From Tillus elongatus (Eukaryota > Arthropoda > Insecta > Coleoptera > Cleridae), in NCBI GenBank assembly GCA_964006375.1, contig OZ023262.1, forward strand, positions 194,929,907 through 194,993,906: a stretch of 64,000 nucleotides of DNA, read 5' to 3'. The notes under the pieces were generated by a model that worked only from the letters and a program-made list of their open reading frames with translations, had not been told where the DNA came from and did not search any database. Positions 46,805 through 62,710 of this stretch are shown here, piece by piece. How positions within the stretch are numbered: position 1 is the stretch's first letter; every line of letters starts with the position of its first letter. A program made the translations under genes and the position numbers.

Positions 46805-47367
46805 GATCCGGCTGCAAAATTAGTACATTAATAATGTAGATTATCAAGATTTAATTTTTAAGTATTTTTACAACTAGGAGAAGTCACTTTTCATCAGGTG
46901 CCAATTAAAAATTACCCGCCAGTATTATTAATTAAAATATAATTAAATTACTTTTAGAGAAACATTTCGTTAACATCTTACGGAAATAAAACCTGCACAA
47001 CTTCACAACAGTGTATTTAAAATATCTGAAACGTCATAGTTGCTGCTGATTGCTTAACCGCGCTACCTCTACGCAGCCAGGTGTAAACAGGTATAATTTT
47101 ATTAAAACTTTTCGTTCTTAACGTACACTCATTTCATTTATACCACATTAAAGCTCATTTTTTTCTGTAGTTAATGATATAAAGGTGCCTATATAAAAAA
47201 AAACCGCAAATCAAAGTTTCCTACCCTAAAAGATGCTAGGTATGAAAAATAAAGTGACAGAGAGTGATCGCGCGACGCTACTTGTTAGACAAGGATGCTC
47301 AATGCCAGCTGAACGTATTTTTTGAGCTATTGCGCATGCTCCGATAAGCATCTGAGTCCAGTAATTT

Positions 47368-48180
<813 letters not shown>

Positions 48181-48404
48181 AGAGTTTATCGTTAATAGTA
48201 TATAATTTTTGTAGAATTTTCGTAAAAAAAATCAATAAAGCTCAATATATCTGTTATTATACCAGATATGAAAAAAAAATGTATATATTAATTATAGGGT
48301 GTCTTAAACTACATCTGAAAAAATTATTTCTACAATCACAGGGTGGCCCATAAGTCGTTGGTGATACAAATTTTCTTTTTTTTTAATCAAACACGCCTTA
48401 TGTT

Positions 48405-48775
48405 ATTGCATTTTTGCATTTTCCATCGAAATATAATGCATGTTTGTAAGTACAAAAATTCTGGACGCAGTAAGTGCGTTGTGGTAGCGAATTTTGATTA
48501 AATGCTTAATATTTGAATAGCTCAATTTGCTATTAACCTATAAGGTTGACCAAAAAACAAGTTGTTTCGGGAACACTTTAAGTTTACTTTCGGAATTTTT
48601 TTTAAACATTTTCAAACAATAAAGTTATTTTGATGAGACATGGCACAATTTCTATATAGATTATACTGGTAACCAAATTTATGCCTGCTTTCTTAAAAAA
48701 AACACACATTATTGCTATTAAAAAATAGTTTTATGAAAATTCACTACCATAACGCACTTGCTGCGTCCCGAGATT
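48405..48775 (+). mobile_element. MITE-like element, copy 2
   Basis: Inverted ends GGACGCAGTAAGTGCGTT (48,463) and AACGCACTTGCTGCGTCC (to 48,767). The interior matches copy 1 at 13.6-13.98 kb. A mariner-type terminus motif (GGGTGGCCCATAAGTCG) occurs just upstream at 48,342. Confidence 0.7.
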
Positions 48776-49351
48776 TTTATTACTACTTAGATCGTTGGTT
48801 GAGAACCCTATTTATCGGAGCATGCGCAATAGCTCAAAAAATACGTTCAGCTGGCATTGAGCATCCTTGTCTAACAAGTAGCTTCGCGCGATCACTCTCT
48901 GTCACTTTATTTTTCATACCTAGCATCTTTTAGGGTAGGAAACTTTGATTTGCGGTTTTTTTTATATAGGCACCTTTATATCATTAACTACAGAAAAAAA
49001 TGAGCTTTAATGTGGTATAAATGAAATGAGTGTACGTTAAGAACGAAATGTTTTAATAAAATTATACCTGTTTACACCTGGCTGCGTAGAGGTAGCGGTT
49101 AAGCAATCAGCAGCAACTATGACGTTTCAGATATTTTAAATACACTGTTGTGAAGTTGTGCAGGTTTTATTTCCGTAAGATGTTAACGAAATGTTTCTCT
49201 AAAAGTAAATTAATTATATTTTAATTAATAATACTGGCGGGTAATTTTTAATTGGCACCTGATGAAAAGTGACTTCTCCTAGTTGTAAAAATACTTAAAA
49301 ATTAAATCTTGATAATCTACATTATTAATGTACTAATTTAGCAGCCGGATC

Positions 49352-50390
49352 CCGTACTATGACAAAAATATAGAAATACTGATTCTAGGGTACTTTCGAG
49401 CTTTTACAATGATGTCCCTAAGACAGGCTGTTCTAGGATTTACCCATTTTAGATACGTATGGTATAACAGTTTAAAGAAACCGATTTCATTAAAAGACAA
49501 AGATTTTGCAAATCTATTTTGACGAGGTACCAGGAGAATAATTCGCTTCTAGATAACACTATATGGATAGGTGAATTGAAGTTAACTAAAAATGGTCTTC
49601 TAAATCGTCATAAATAAATTTCTGGAGTGATTCAAATCCATACAACACTCGGGAACGCAATTTCCAAAACAGTTCGCAGTTTAATGTTTACTGCGCCGTT
49701 ATAAATAAAGAAGTGGCCGCCTTGTCAAGACAATTTAAATAGTAACTAAATATCTTTGGTATAATTTATGTACCCACAGTTTTAGTGTGTCTTAGGTGAG
49801 GGATATCTAAATATTCTGCATAATTTCAATAGAAATTATCTGGATAATTTACTGTTGTGTAGGTTTCAACTTCTCTCCAGGGCTACTGTGATTTCGGTAA
49901 TAATGTTTAATGATTAAACACATTCCAATAAAAATAAAACAGCTCTACCTCCTTTCGTATTTAACTTCTCCAGATATAAAATTATAAGAAAGCTTATAAA
50001 TTTCTGCATTCACCAAATTCAAAACATACAGGGTGTTGCATTTGAAAAAGAAGTATTTTTAAATTTCGCAAAAAATAAATACCATGCACATTAAAAAATA
50101 AAATGTCATTATTAACGTGCATGAACGCAATCTACACTAAAAAAACCATCATTATGACAAAACCCGATATTAATATCTCAAAACGTGCCAATGAATATAA
50201 ACGTCTCAAGTAGACCACCTTCTTTACATTTTACTTCATGTAGTTGGAGAAAGATTGAAAATAAACTAAAATAAATCTCTAGTTTGACTACAGGAGAAAA
50301 ATTATAACACTCTCAAAGTAATCTTTCTGGTACTTCATGAACTTTTTGTGCCATTATAAGATAAACGTTGTCTGTAATATTTAGTAGATT
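49352..50390. other. AT-rich sequence, no gene recognised
   Basis: Nothing supported; a terminus-like ACAGGGTGTTGCATTTGAAA occurs at about 50,028. Confidence 0.4.
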
Positions 50391-50394
50391 TTGT

Positions 50395-51085
<691 letters not shown>

Positions 51086-51454
51086 ACCATAAGAACTTTT
51101 AAATTGGACATATTATTGTTAAAAGTATTTATTCATTGTTCTGGGTTGTGGTTTAATATTGTAACCATTGTAAGAGAATAGTGAACCTAGTAGCATTATC
51201 TCTTCGCAGTACAAATGTTCATTTTGTCTTACACTTGAAACAAGCAGCAGTTATTAAGATTGCCTTTGACAAACACTGGTTTAGCCACTATGTACACATG
51301 CTTCATAGACCTTCTAAGAGTTTTCAGGAAGACACAAAGATACAATTTATTAACTTACCACTAACGAATCTAGGACAAATAATCATATTGTCACCTACCT
51401 GAAACAAAATAGACGACGTTAATATATTTTTATAAACATGCTTAAATTTTTTTT
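51086..51454. other. AT-rich sequence, no gene recognised
   Basis: One 73-residue frame, not recognised. Confidence 0.4.
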
Positions 51455-51890
51455 ATGATTTCCCTCGATTCCCTGAGATCCCAATATCACGTCCTGACTT
51501 GGTGAAATTGGACCACTTCAGGAGTATACCCTTTCAAACAAAAAAAAATATTTTTTACAATTGGTCCACAATTAATGCAACTATCGGTGAACATACATAA
51601 AAAAAATGTGGATTTTCCTGAGATCTCATCACTAAATCCTGACTTCATAAAAATGGGACCACCTCAGGAGTATACTGTTTCAAACAAAAAAAGATTTTAC
51701 AAAATTGGTCCACAATTGGCGTAAATATCTGTGAACATACATACAATTGTTTTTTCCGGATTTCCCTCGATTTCCTTAAGAGTCCATAATTAGATTCTGA
51801 CTTGGTGAGTATATCTTTTCCAACAAAAAAGATCTTTGAAGACTGGGCCACAATTGACGAAAATATCGGTGAACATACATATAAAAATTC
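51455..51890 (+). repeat. ~145-bp tandem repeat, three units
   Basis: Each unit contains TTTCCCTCGATT or a variant, CCTGACTTGGTGA-type, a CAGGAGTATAC-like segment, TTGGTCCACAATT and ATCGGTGAACATACAT. The last unit runs into the shared repeat terminus at 51,891. Confidence 0.8.
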
Positions 51891-52485
51891 GGCACGCAGC
51901 AAGTATGTTATAGTAGTGAATTTTCATAAGAATTGTACACTATTAGTAAGATAAATTATTAAAACTAGTTCTTTGAATTTAAAAAGACCTTGGAAATCGG
52001 TTTTAGAGTCCCAGTTAGCGATTATCTGAAAAATTTATATTTTATATGGAGCTAAAAATTTAAAATGTGGTCATAGATATAATATGTAAGTACTGCAAGT
52101 GTCTAAAAAAAATGGTGTTACAAATTTCATTAAAGTAACAAAAGTTTTTCAGAAAAAAATTAATTGTTTACAAAGGGAATGTACCTGTCAAATTATTAAT
52201 ATGGCAGGTATTTTTCCTTATTAATTGCTTGGATGGTTTTGTTTTAGTCAACCCATCCAGTTTTTGCAAACAATAAACAACAAAAAGGTTTTTTAAAACA
52301 AATTTGTAGTTATCCGCGAAGCTCATTATGTTATTTTTCTTTAATTTAGTACCCTCGGTGCGTTTACATAGGTGTTACTATGGCTCAAGATTGAAGATTC
52401 TAGCTTAAAGGGAAATTTATGGAGGTATCGTATTTATAATATTTTTACGAAAATTTTCTACCATAACATACTTGCTGCACCCAGA
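51888..52485 (+). mobile_element. Repeat with common inverted termini
   Basis: Bounded by GGCACGCAGCAAGTATGTTA at left and CATAACATACTTGCTGCACC at right, the same end type as the MITE-like copies but about 600 bp long. No coding capacity. Confidence 0.6.
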
Positions 52486-53149
52486 CACTTTCCAACACTT
52501 ATTTACGGTTGCTGTATCCATACTTTTTGAAAATGATAAAATATTGAAGCTTACGATGTAAGACTGACAAACAAGGCAACCTCAAAATCATTCTTGGAAA
52601 AATTTTAAAAAAATGAAACGAGAACAATTTAAACATAAATTGAAAGTCTTCGTTCGCTAATTGGTCGCGGGGGTGCTCCTACCGCTTCTGCTTGTCTACA
52701 ATCACCCTCAATGCATAAACAAGAAGAACGTAAACAATAAAAATTCCTTTGGAGCAACCCCTAAGAAAGTTACGGGACCTGCGGTGAATATAGAGGTTCT
52801 GCGCGCGGTAAACAGAATTCTAAGGAGGCATAGCCACAGCATAATATTGGTTATGCTGTGGTATAGCTGCAAAATGGGATAAAGGCAGCTTAAAGAGGTC
52901 CAACTAAGCTGTTTATTTCGCACTTTCCGCTCACACTTTTTTATTCTTCTCCGCCCAGCACTCTTATTCACTCTTGGTCCCGTAACTTTCTTGTGGGCTG
53001 TTTGCAAGAAATTCTTCTTGTGGTGTGGGCATCCAGAAGGGGTTCTAAGCATATTTATGAAAAGATTTTTCTAAACACCCCCCATGTGCTAATCTGCAAA
53101 TTTACCGAACATTTAATTTTTATATACAAACGGAATGCATCTATGAAAT
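52486..53149. other. Unassigned sequence with an imperfect inverted repeat
   Basis: At 52,722-52,785 and about 52,970-53,015, AAGAAAGTTACGGGACC and its reverse complement face each other, with AAGAAGAA at the outer edges. No gene recognised. Confidence 0.45.
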
Positions 53150-53500
53150 TATAGGTGGCAGGTAAGTATGTTTCCATATTAATCGCCTGAATGTGCAGTT
53201 TTAGTCAACTCAATCGAACCAGCTTCTGCAAACAAAATAACAAAAAGAGTTTTTTAAAACAAGTTTGTAATTATCTGTGAAGCTGATTGTATTATTTTTT
53301 AAATTTAGTATCCACGCTGCTTTTATATAGGTTTTACTATGTATCAAAACTGAAGATTCTAGTTTAATAGGAAATTGGGTTAGCACCATTTGAAAAACTT
53401 TTATGAAAATTCGCTACGATAACGCACTCTAACTCTTTTCAACACTTATCTACTATTGCTGTATCCATACTTTTTGAAAATGAAATAAATATAAACAATA
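53150..53500 (+). repeat. Diverged duplicate of 52,200-52,550
   Basis: Shares GGCAGGTAAGTATGTTTCC / GGCAGGTATTTTTCC, TTTTTTAAAACAAGTTTGTA, CTGAAGATTCTAG, the CTACGATAACGCACT terminus and CTGTATCCATACTTTTTGAA in the same order as the 52.2-52.55 kb stretch. Confidence 0.75.
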
Positions 53501-53565
53501 CAAAATTTTGAAATTAAAATTTTAATAATTTAACCTAAACATCTGTTTATGTAATTTTAACTAGG

Positions 53566-53801
53566 TGTTAAATTTAATGGGTACTGGAGACAAATTGATA
53601 ACCTTTGGGTAAGTAACAAAACGTACAACTTTATTATTTTTATATGACAGTATTGTACAAAACAGTTCTGACATTAGCGTTGCTTAGAAACGTCTCGAGC
53701 TGAACTGAGTATACAGAACAGAGCTGAGCTCGAAAACATGCAGCAAGAGCAGGCGCTATGCGCTAAAGATATACAATTCGTTTGAGTATAAATTCTTAAC
53801 A
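53566..53801 (-). repeat. BEL 3' LTR
   Basis: 236 bp, identical by eye to 59,847-60,082. On the element's sense strand it contains an AATAAA polyadenylation signal within AAAAATAATAAAG. Confidence 0.97.
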
Positions 53802-53941
53802 TAATGCTCCCCCCGTTGGAAGGATAGCGAAAGAGATCCTTTCAATGATATACAATATAGTTAACATAAACAGAAAAAGAATGCAATTGAATATAATCAA
53901 AGTAAAACAAAGTCCTAAGGATTTATTTTTAGCACAAATGT

Positions 53942-56900
53942 CTATAGGTAATCTTCTTTCTTGTCCAGTGGAAGTGGGCATATTTTTGATATTGATCTTG
54001 TAGTTTCACCACACTGTGTACGAAGACGTACAATGCGCACAACACCGTCACTGCCGCTGACAGTCTTGATTACACGACCAAGCTTCCACTTGTTTGGAGG
54101 TAGGTGGTCATCTTTAATCAAAACTAGAGTATTTTCTTCTACGTTGGGCTGCCTTGTATGCCAGCGAGTTCTAACTTGGAGCTCTGAAACATACTCCTTG
54201 GACCAGCGGATCCAAAAGTTCTGGATGATCTGTTGAATTCGTTGAAATAACGATAGCCTATTTTCTGGAATCTGAGTAACATCAGGGTCCGGAACGGTAG
54301 TAATCGGTCGTCCGACAAGAAAATGGCTTGGAGTTAAAGGTAAAAAGTCATCTTGGTGGCAGGAAAGAGGAGATAACGGACGGGAATTGAGAATTCCTTC
54401 CACTTGAGACAAAACCGTGGAAAAATGTTCATGAGACAAAATACAGTTTCCAATTACCCGTTTAAGATGGAATTTAGTCGATTTTATTCCGGCTTCCCAG
54501 AGTCCTCCTAAACTTGGTGAATAAGGAGGTAAAAATTTCCAATTAAAGTTTTCCTTGTGGAACTTTACCGTTAATTCATTATGGTTTCTTAGCAAAAATT
54601 TACCTAACTCATCTAATAATGATTTAGCGCCGCAATAAGTCCGGCCGTTGTCCGAATAGATTTTTGATGGCAAGCCTCGACGTGAAGCAAAACGGCGAAG
54701 GCATAGTATGAAGGCTTCACTGGATAAATCAGTCACAAGTTCGAGATGCACAGCCTTCGTACTGAAGCATATAAACAGGCATACATAACACTTTATGGGT
54801 TTCCAACCGCGACTAGATTTATCCTTAAGCGTGAAGGGGCCACAATAGTCTGTGCCAACAACAGAAAATGGAAACTGGGGACTCAATCGGTCAGCAGGTA
54901 GGTTTCCCAATAAATTGTTTATACCTCTGGGTCGAGATTTAAAGCAAGTAATGCAGTGAAAAATCGTTTTCTTTGAGAGGTTCCGTCCATTAATTGGCCA
55001 GAATCGATCTCTAATGGAACTTAAGAGCTGCGAAGGACCAGCATGAAGTAAGCGTACATGCTCTTCGTGAAATAACAATTTAGAAAAAGTGTGTTTTGCG
55101 GAAATCAAGACGGGGTGCCTTTTGTCATGCGAAAACCTTGAATTAGCAAGTCTGCCTCCTACGCGTATTACATTGTGTGATGAGTCATAAAATGGATTTA
55201 GTTTAATCAAGGGACTTCTCTTCGGTAAAGGCTTGTTGATCATGAGCAACGAAAACTCACTTGGGAATGATTCTAATTGAGAAAGTCGTCCAAGATGTAA
55301 TAAAGAAGTTTTACATTCACTAAAGGTCAATGAACCTTGCAATCGATTGTCCTTGTGTGATCGACAATTTTTGATAAACCTTAGGCAATATGCTAACACG
55401 CGTTTAAGTCTATTTAGGCTGGAATATCGATTAAAATCAACAACAGTTTCAAAGGAAGGACCAGGTTCGCATGAAATAGGATTGGTTTCATTCATTGTAT
55501 CACTAAAAGCGGGGAGGGCTGATAGAAAGCCTTGGTCTTTGCAACTAAATGAGTGTTTCGACAAGAAATTAGGTCCTTGCCACCAAATGGCAAGATCAAG
55601 CAGTTTTTGAGGTGGTATGCCTCTTGTAACCAGATCAGCTGGATTCTGATCTGTTGATATATGTTTCCAATTAGATATGTCACTGGATGCTTGAATTTGA
55701 GCGACTCTATTTGATACAAATGTTTCTAACAAATGAGATTGTGTATTGATCCACGATAAGGCTACTGTGGAGTCGACCCAATATGTAATAGTGTCTATAC
55801 AGATATCGAGAGCCTCTTTAACCTTGTTAACCAATTGTGCCATCATTACAGCACCGCATAATTCAAGTTTTGGAATTGTTAATGATTTGAGAGGGGCAAC
55901 TTTTGTTTTTGAACATAAGAGTTGTACAGTGATTTGGTCATTTGTATCGATAGAACGTATATACACACATGTGCCATAGGCAGTTTTACTTCCATCTGAA
56001 AATGCATGAATCTCGACACGTTTAGCAGATTCACAAATGGATTGTCTAGAAATGCGGAGTTTGTTTAACTCGGGTAAGTTTTGGCAAAACTGTCTCCATT
56101 GATAGTCGAGCTCAGCAGGCAGGACTTCATCCCATTGGGAATTGCTAAGCCATAATTTCTGCATGAAAATTCTTGCAGTTATGGTACAAGGGTTAAGTAA
56201 ACCTAAAGGGTCAAAAATCATTGAAATATAAGACAATACAGCGCGTTTTGTGACCGCTTTGTGAACATCGTGAAATTGTGTTATTTCAAAGAACAATTTG
56301 TCTGAATAGCTATTAAACAACAAACCTAGTGTTTTTGTATTTTTCGTGGGTCCAAATTCCAAAATATTGTTATCAATATCCGTGGTGGTGATATTGTCTA
56401 AGACTTCTGGATGGTTAGAGTTCCACTTACGCAAAGTAAAACCTCCTGATTGTAGGATATTAGCTATATTGTGACAGATATATTTAGCTTGGTTAGCACT
56501 TTCGCAACTAGTTAGCAAATCATCGCAGTACATATCTTCTCGAATTATTTTTGAGATTTTAGGATGCTCATGTTCATTCTGTGATGCTAGTTCGAATAGG
56601 CATCTAATAGCAAGGAAACTGGAGGCCTTTTCACCGTAGGTAACGGTGCAGAGTTCATAGATTTCTAAAGGCAATGAGGGATCTGATCGCCAAAAAATTC
56701 TTTGTAATGATCGTTGTTCTTGTGTGACAAAAACTGAACGATACATTTTTGCACAGTCACTTGTGATCACGTATTTAAAGCGTCTAAATCGTAGCAAAAT
56801 AGAAAATAGGTCGTGTTGCAAAACAGGACCGTTGAGCTGAATGTCATTAAATGAGACACCACTAGAAGTCGAAAAGCTTGAATTAAAAACGACGCGAAGC

Positions 56901-58247
56901 CTTGTTGTGATGCTATGCTCTTTGTAGACTCCATGATGTGGGATAAAATACTGGTATTTTGCATTATCTGGATTTGTAACCTTGGTCATGTGACCTAAAT
57001 CTTCGTACTCAGCCATAAAATCTACGTACATCGATTTGAGTTTGGCGTTTGATCGAAGTCTTTTCTCTAATGACGTGAACTGTCTTAAGGCATTCTGTTT
57101 GGATTCACCTAAGACACTGGGACAAGAATTTAATGGTATAGTAACGACAAATCTGCCTTTATCGTCTCGACAATGAGTATTTGTAAAGCTAGATTCACAC
57201 TGCTGCTCTTCGGGAGAGAGAGGTTTGGGTGACTGGATGTTTTCGATTTCCCAAAATTTTGAGATCTGACGTGATAGATCGAGGGTTGTAAGATGACAAG
57301 TCGTGACATCTTGTTGAATGTCAGCGGGAAATTGTCCAGAGATAATGTATCCTAGTTGTGTGTTCCAAAGATACGGATGCTTGCTGGCCAAAGGTTGGTC
57401 AGGTGATAATATTTGCCAAAAAATGTCAATGCCTAATAGCAAATCGATTTTTATCTTCTTCAGATAATTGGGATTCGCTAAATTGATACCATTGGGTATG
57501 TGAATATTGCTAGTGTATGGTAATGAGCATGGCAACTCGCCAGAAATATTTTGCAACAACAAAAATGGAAGGGTGGCATTGAAAGTACTATTAAGTGATT
57601 CAAACCTTGCGTGTGTGATTGCCTGCACCTTGGATTTGGCTTGATTGATGCCAGAGATTGCGATATTGACCCTTTTGGTGGGCAATTCTAGTTTGGAGCA
57701 CAGCGAAGTAGTCATGTATGACCTCATGGAACCAGAATCGAGAAGAGCTACACATTTACGTTTGCGACCAAAACGATCTTGAACTAGAACGATAACGGTA
57801 GGGAGAATCTGAACCAAATGCCTTTCCGCGATGGAACTTGTAAGACTGGCGGTATGTGTACCTAATTTAGAGTCAGTGGTTTGAGCAGGTGTATCATGAC
57901 CTGGACTATAGCTATGATTTGCAAGATTAGACTCTTCATGGTGGAGGAGAGTTGAGTGCCTACGATCGCACTTTCTACAATTACCTGACCTACAATTCGA
58001 GATAAAATGTCCACTGCGTAAGCAATTAATACAGAGATTGAGTTTCTTTACCTTTGCTAAACGTGCACTGATTGACATGTCCAAAAAGCTTTTGCAAGTA
58101 AATATCTTGTGTGACTCCTTGCAGACTGGGCAATTTTGCTGATCTTGATCGGGACTGTTTTTAGACGAGACGTGAGAATACGTGGGTTTGTTGCTATGCG
58201 GCTTGGAATAATTTGGACTACGGCCATTATATACGTGGGAGGATTAT
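53942..58247 (-). CDS. pol: BEL/Pao Gag C-terminus and Pol polyprotein
   Basis: The frame is open from about 58,244 down to the stop at 53,942. The first Met gives 1,380 residues from 58,084, but upstream residues (NCPVCKESHKIFTCKSFLDM) continue the conserved gag zinc-binding region, so translation probably enters by frameshifting. By residue of the 1,380: zinc knuckles C18-C21-H26-C31 and C36-C39-H43; aspartic protease VALLDSGS with catalytic Asp 116; RT motif A ITSDCAKMYRSV and catalytic YCDD near 518 (YVDD is commoner in the family); RNase H FSDGSKTAYG near 693; integrase HHCC zinc region near 1,005-1,040; core VGTDYCGPF, YSDNGRTY near 1,145 and PPYSPSLGGLWEAG near 1,190; C-terminal WKLGRVIKTVSGSDGVVRIV. 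All catalytic motifs are readable. It acts in cytoplasmic particles and then the nucleus to copy and insert the element. Confidence 0.95.
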
Positions 58248-58356
58248 GACTCTGAGGTTTCGCAATCTTTTCTAAGAGCCTGGCTCGCTTTTCAAGAAAC
58301 TCGATTAAAACAGATGTTGGCGGAATGATGTCCTCATTAGCTATGTAATTTCCCAT
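58225..58356 (-). CDS. gag: Gag linker in a third frame
   Basis: Between the gag and pol frames a short stretch is readable only in the third frame: YIANEDIIPPTSVLIEFLEK then RARLLEKIAKPQSHNPP, the usual BEL Gag segment before the zinc knuckles. It connects to the gag frame near 58,345 and to the pol frame near 58,225-58,247, each by a one-base backward step. Both could be single-base deletions or real -1 frameshift sites; no classic slippery heptamer is evident at the first. Confidence 0.75.
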
Positions 58357-59333
58357 TCCCTTCTGCTATTGTAATCTAGTTTGTCAGATACCAGATATTG
58401 GATAAAACTTGAACATGAGCTGACCGGTTCGCCTAAAGATTCTAATGCTCTCAAATGAGCTTGTACGGAGTCTGCCAATTGCCTGACAGATGCAGCTGAT
58501 TCCTTGAGAATTTTTGGATATTCCACTATACCTTTAATATGAGAATGGATAAGGAATTTTGTATTTTTGTAACGTTTTTCTAGAAGCGATAATGCAATAG
58601 GATAGTTAGCGGGGATAACGTCTAATGATTCTATAACCTTTGATGGTTCCTTGCCAAGAACAGATTTCAAATACAAAAAACGAGTGACGTCATCAAATGC
58701 GTTATTGTTGTGTATTAATGACTTGAAACCTTCGAAAAAGCTTAAGAATGTTTGTGGATCACCCTCGTATAGTTTCATTTGTAAAGTCGGTAACTTTACT
58801 AAGCTAGAACGAGATTCCATATTTTGCTGGGTTTGAACCTGCGATGGCAAAATTTTCGTGGTGGTCTCTAAATTTTGTGCAATATCGTTGTGACAGTTAT
58901 GTGTGCTATTTTGTTGTGATAAAACAGGTATTGATTGATTAGATTCAGACTCGCGGCTTGAAACAGATTTCGTTTCTCGAACCTGAGACTGATTATACAA
59001 TAATAAAGCCTTTGCTTTCGATAATGTTTTAAAATAGTCGTCTTCAAATTCATTGTATTCAGCGAAATGTTTTTCTAAGTTAGCTTCCGTTTCTGCTTCT
59101 ATAATTTCTGAATGTATAGCATCATATTTAGACAGCAAATCTTCAAAAACATTTAAACGTGTTTCTAATTGTAAGTAATCAATTTCATTTAATTTTACGG
59201 TAAACTTTAACGTATCAGGGCGACTCTGGGTTGCAGTTATAATTAATGGGTTTACAAAATTCTTAAATGAAGTTATTTTGCTCTTAACACTAGCTCGTTT
59301 ACGAATTAAAGTTTTAAGAATTTCGTCAGACAT
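58341..59333 (-). CDS. gag: BEL/Pao Gag, N-terminal part
   Basis: Starts at ATG 59,331-59,333 (MSDEILKTLIRKRASVKSKI), chosen because BEL Gag proteins begin with this Lys/Arg-rich helical segment; an upstream in-frame Met at 59,372 lies in the leader. It is a structural protein that forms the particle in the cytoplasm. The central part has Gln/Ser-rich linkers, then KLPTLQMKLYEGDPQTFLSF and FLYLKSVLGKEPSKVIESL, the typical BEL/Pao capsid-like region (DUF1759 type), and LRALESLGEPVSSCSSFIQY near the end. The frame stops at 58,341 (REWEIT then TAG), where the downstream part continues in another frame. Confidence 0.92.
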   Translation of the reverse strand: MSDEILKTLIRKRASVKSKITSFKNFVNPLIITATQSRPDTLKFTVKLNEIDYLQLETRLNVFEDLLSKYDAIHSEIIEAETEANLEKHFAEYNEFEDDYFKTLSKAKALLLYNQSQVRETKSVSSRESESNQSIPVLSQQNSTHNCHNDIAQNLETTTKILPSQVQTQQNMESRSSLVKLPTLQMKLYEGDPQTFLSFFEGFKSLIHNNNAFDDVTRFLYLKSVLGKEPSKVIESLDVIPANYPIALSLLEKRYKNTKFLIHSHIKGIVEYPKILKESAASVRQLADSVQAHLRALESLGEPVSSCSSFIQYLVSDKLDYNSRREWEIT

Positions 59334-59825
59334 AATAGAAATGCAATATTTAAAATAAAGGTGAAAATTCAATATAAAATGTATCTAACAATAGCATATA
59401 TCAACTTGTTTACGTTACTTCGTTAAAGGAGTGGAAGCGATTCTTAATAAAAAATACAGTAATATGAAATAATAGGAAATATATGAAAGGATACTACTTG
59501 TATTCTTGAAGTTGCTAACAAACTTGGCCAGGGGCTGGCTAATATGCGTCTTCTTTGAGTACTGCTAGTACTAGATCAAAAATACCAACGAACGATAGAG
59601 ACTGGTTCTGGTTTGTTTGTTACTGCCCTTGAAGGGTTCGAGGAAATTGTACAGCTACAGGACCGACGACCTTTGTGCCTTGTGCTTGTAGATTGCCGTC
59701 TGCTGTTTGACTGAACAACTGTATTCAACTATCAAAAATGTATGCTTCTTTCTCCAGTTGTTCCACAATTTATTAATTTTAGCTATTTAATGTATGGACT
59801 GTATAGGCTGATTTAATCACATCCG

Positions 59826-59841
59826 GTTCGATAGGACCAAG
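59826..59841 (-). other. Candidate primer-binding site of BEL element
   Basis: On the minus strand TGGTCCTATCGAACCG begins five bases inside the 5' LTR boundary. It starts with the TGG expected to pair with a tRNA CCA end and includes a T-arm-like TCGAACC. The priming tRNA is not identified. Confidence 0.6.
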
Positions 59842-59846
59842 AAATA

Positions 59847-60082
59847 TGTTAAATTTAATGGGTACTGGAGACAAATTGATAACCTTTGGGTAAGTAACAA
59901 AACGTACAACTTTATTATTTTTATATGACAGTATTGTACAAAACAGTTCTGACATTAGCGTTGCTTAGAAACGTCTCGAGCTGAACTGAGTATACAGAAC
60001 AGAGCTGAGCTCGAAAACATGCAGCAAGAGCAGGCGCTATGCGCTAAAGATATACAATTCGTTTGAGTATAAATTCTTAACA
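59847..60082 (-). repeat. BEL 5' LTR (promoter side)
   Basis: Partner of the 3' LTR; looks identical over 236 bp. It should contain the element's promoter; no element beyond the polyadenylation signal is assigned. Confidence 0.97.
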
Positions 60083-60087
60083 CTAGG

Positions 60088-60850
60088 GATGTATGTAAAA
60101 AATAGTAGTACCTACCTAGATCTCAAAGTACTACTATATTACTTTAAGGTAGGTATATTTCTTCTTAAAATAATTTTTGTTTCACTTTCGTAATACCTAC
60201 CAGTGGTGTCTGTATAGAGTTCACAGGTAATACATACAATATTTTAAATACCGTGAACGTGAAGAATGGGAAGCTTAATATTTATACATAATGAAACGTC
60301 GTTCTAGATTGCTTTTAAACAAATTGAATCACTTTCATTAAATTTTTTATTTATTAGTATACATTTGCATGATAAAATTTGGCGCTTTTGGATGCAAGCT
60401 TTGTCCCGGTATTACAAAAGAAATGGTCCAAGGCTGACATTTTACTAGTTGGTTGTGCATTGTACACAGCTCTATCTTTAAAATTTTGTGTAAGCTAGAG
60501 AGATGTCTTGACAACATCCTGGTCCTGCACCGAGATGGCGTCCCTGTCGTAACTCTCACAATCCCTGACCTTTTGCAATAACTTCCATTGTCTAGATTTT
60601 TATCTACGATTTATTTAAATGGCATAGCAGTACAGATAACGTCATCTGTCTTTGTCCAACATTGTAGATATTGCATTACAGAATCTGAAGTGATGTCGAG
60701 GATTATTTCATTATAAATTTCGAATAACTATATTTTCCTTTGATCAAACGACTAGAAAATTTGTACACAACCACGTCCGTCTCTGTTCTTTTAAGTTGTA
60801 AACTATTGTTTCAGTCACTTAGAAAATTTGAGTGATATTGCGTTTTAAAG
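60088..60850. other. AT-rich sequence, no gene recognised
   Basis: Nothing supported. Confidence 0.4.
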
Positions 60851-61004
60851 TATTGTTTAATTTTTTATTAAGAAAAATGGGCCATTAAGATTTGATGAAC
60901 GAACTCATCCAAGCCATTAGCAAAATAAGGGTAATTGCCAAATTTGGTCCAAATCAGTGAAGTATTTTTTGAGTTATCGGATAGACACACACACACACAC
61001 AATA

Positions 61005-62578
<1,574 letters not shown>

Positions 62579-62710
62579 TTTAACTGACCATGGAAATTGT
62601 TTCCAGAGGCTCTAATTTGCGCACATCTGCAGAAATTTTCGAAAGTCTCACCATCGATACCTCTCTATTAGTGAATTTTCTTAATGAAAATTCACTAAAA
62701 ATACATACAT

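Larger units (their letters stand above)
53566..60082 (-). mobile_element. Complete BEL/Pao LTR retrotransposon
   Basis: Two 236-bp LTRs (53,566-53,801 and 59,847-60,082), which look identical by eye, begin TGTTAA and end TTAACA. They are flanked by a 5-bp target duplication CTAGG at 53,561-53,565 and 60,083-60,087. The internal region is on the minus strand: gag at 59,333-58,341, then two frame changes, then pol to 53,942. Matching LTRs imply very recent insertion. The domain order protease, RT, RNase H, integrase and the zinc knuckles with Cys/His spacing identify the BEL/Pao superfamily. No envelope-like gene is present. A purine tract (GGGGGGAG, minus strand of 53,807-53,814) precedes the 3' LTR. 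Confidence 0.97.
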
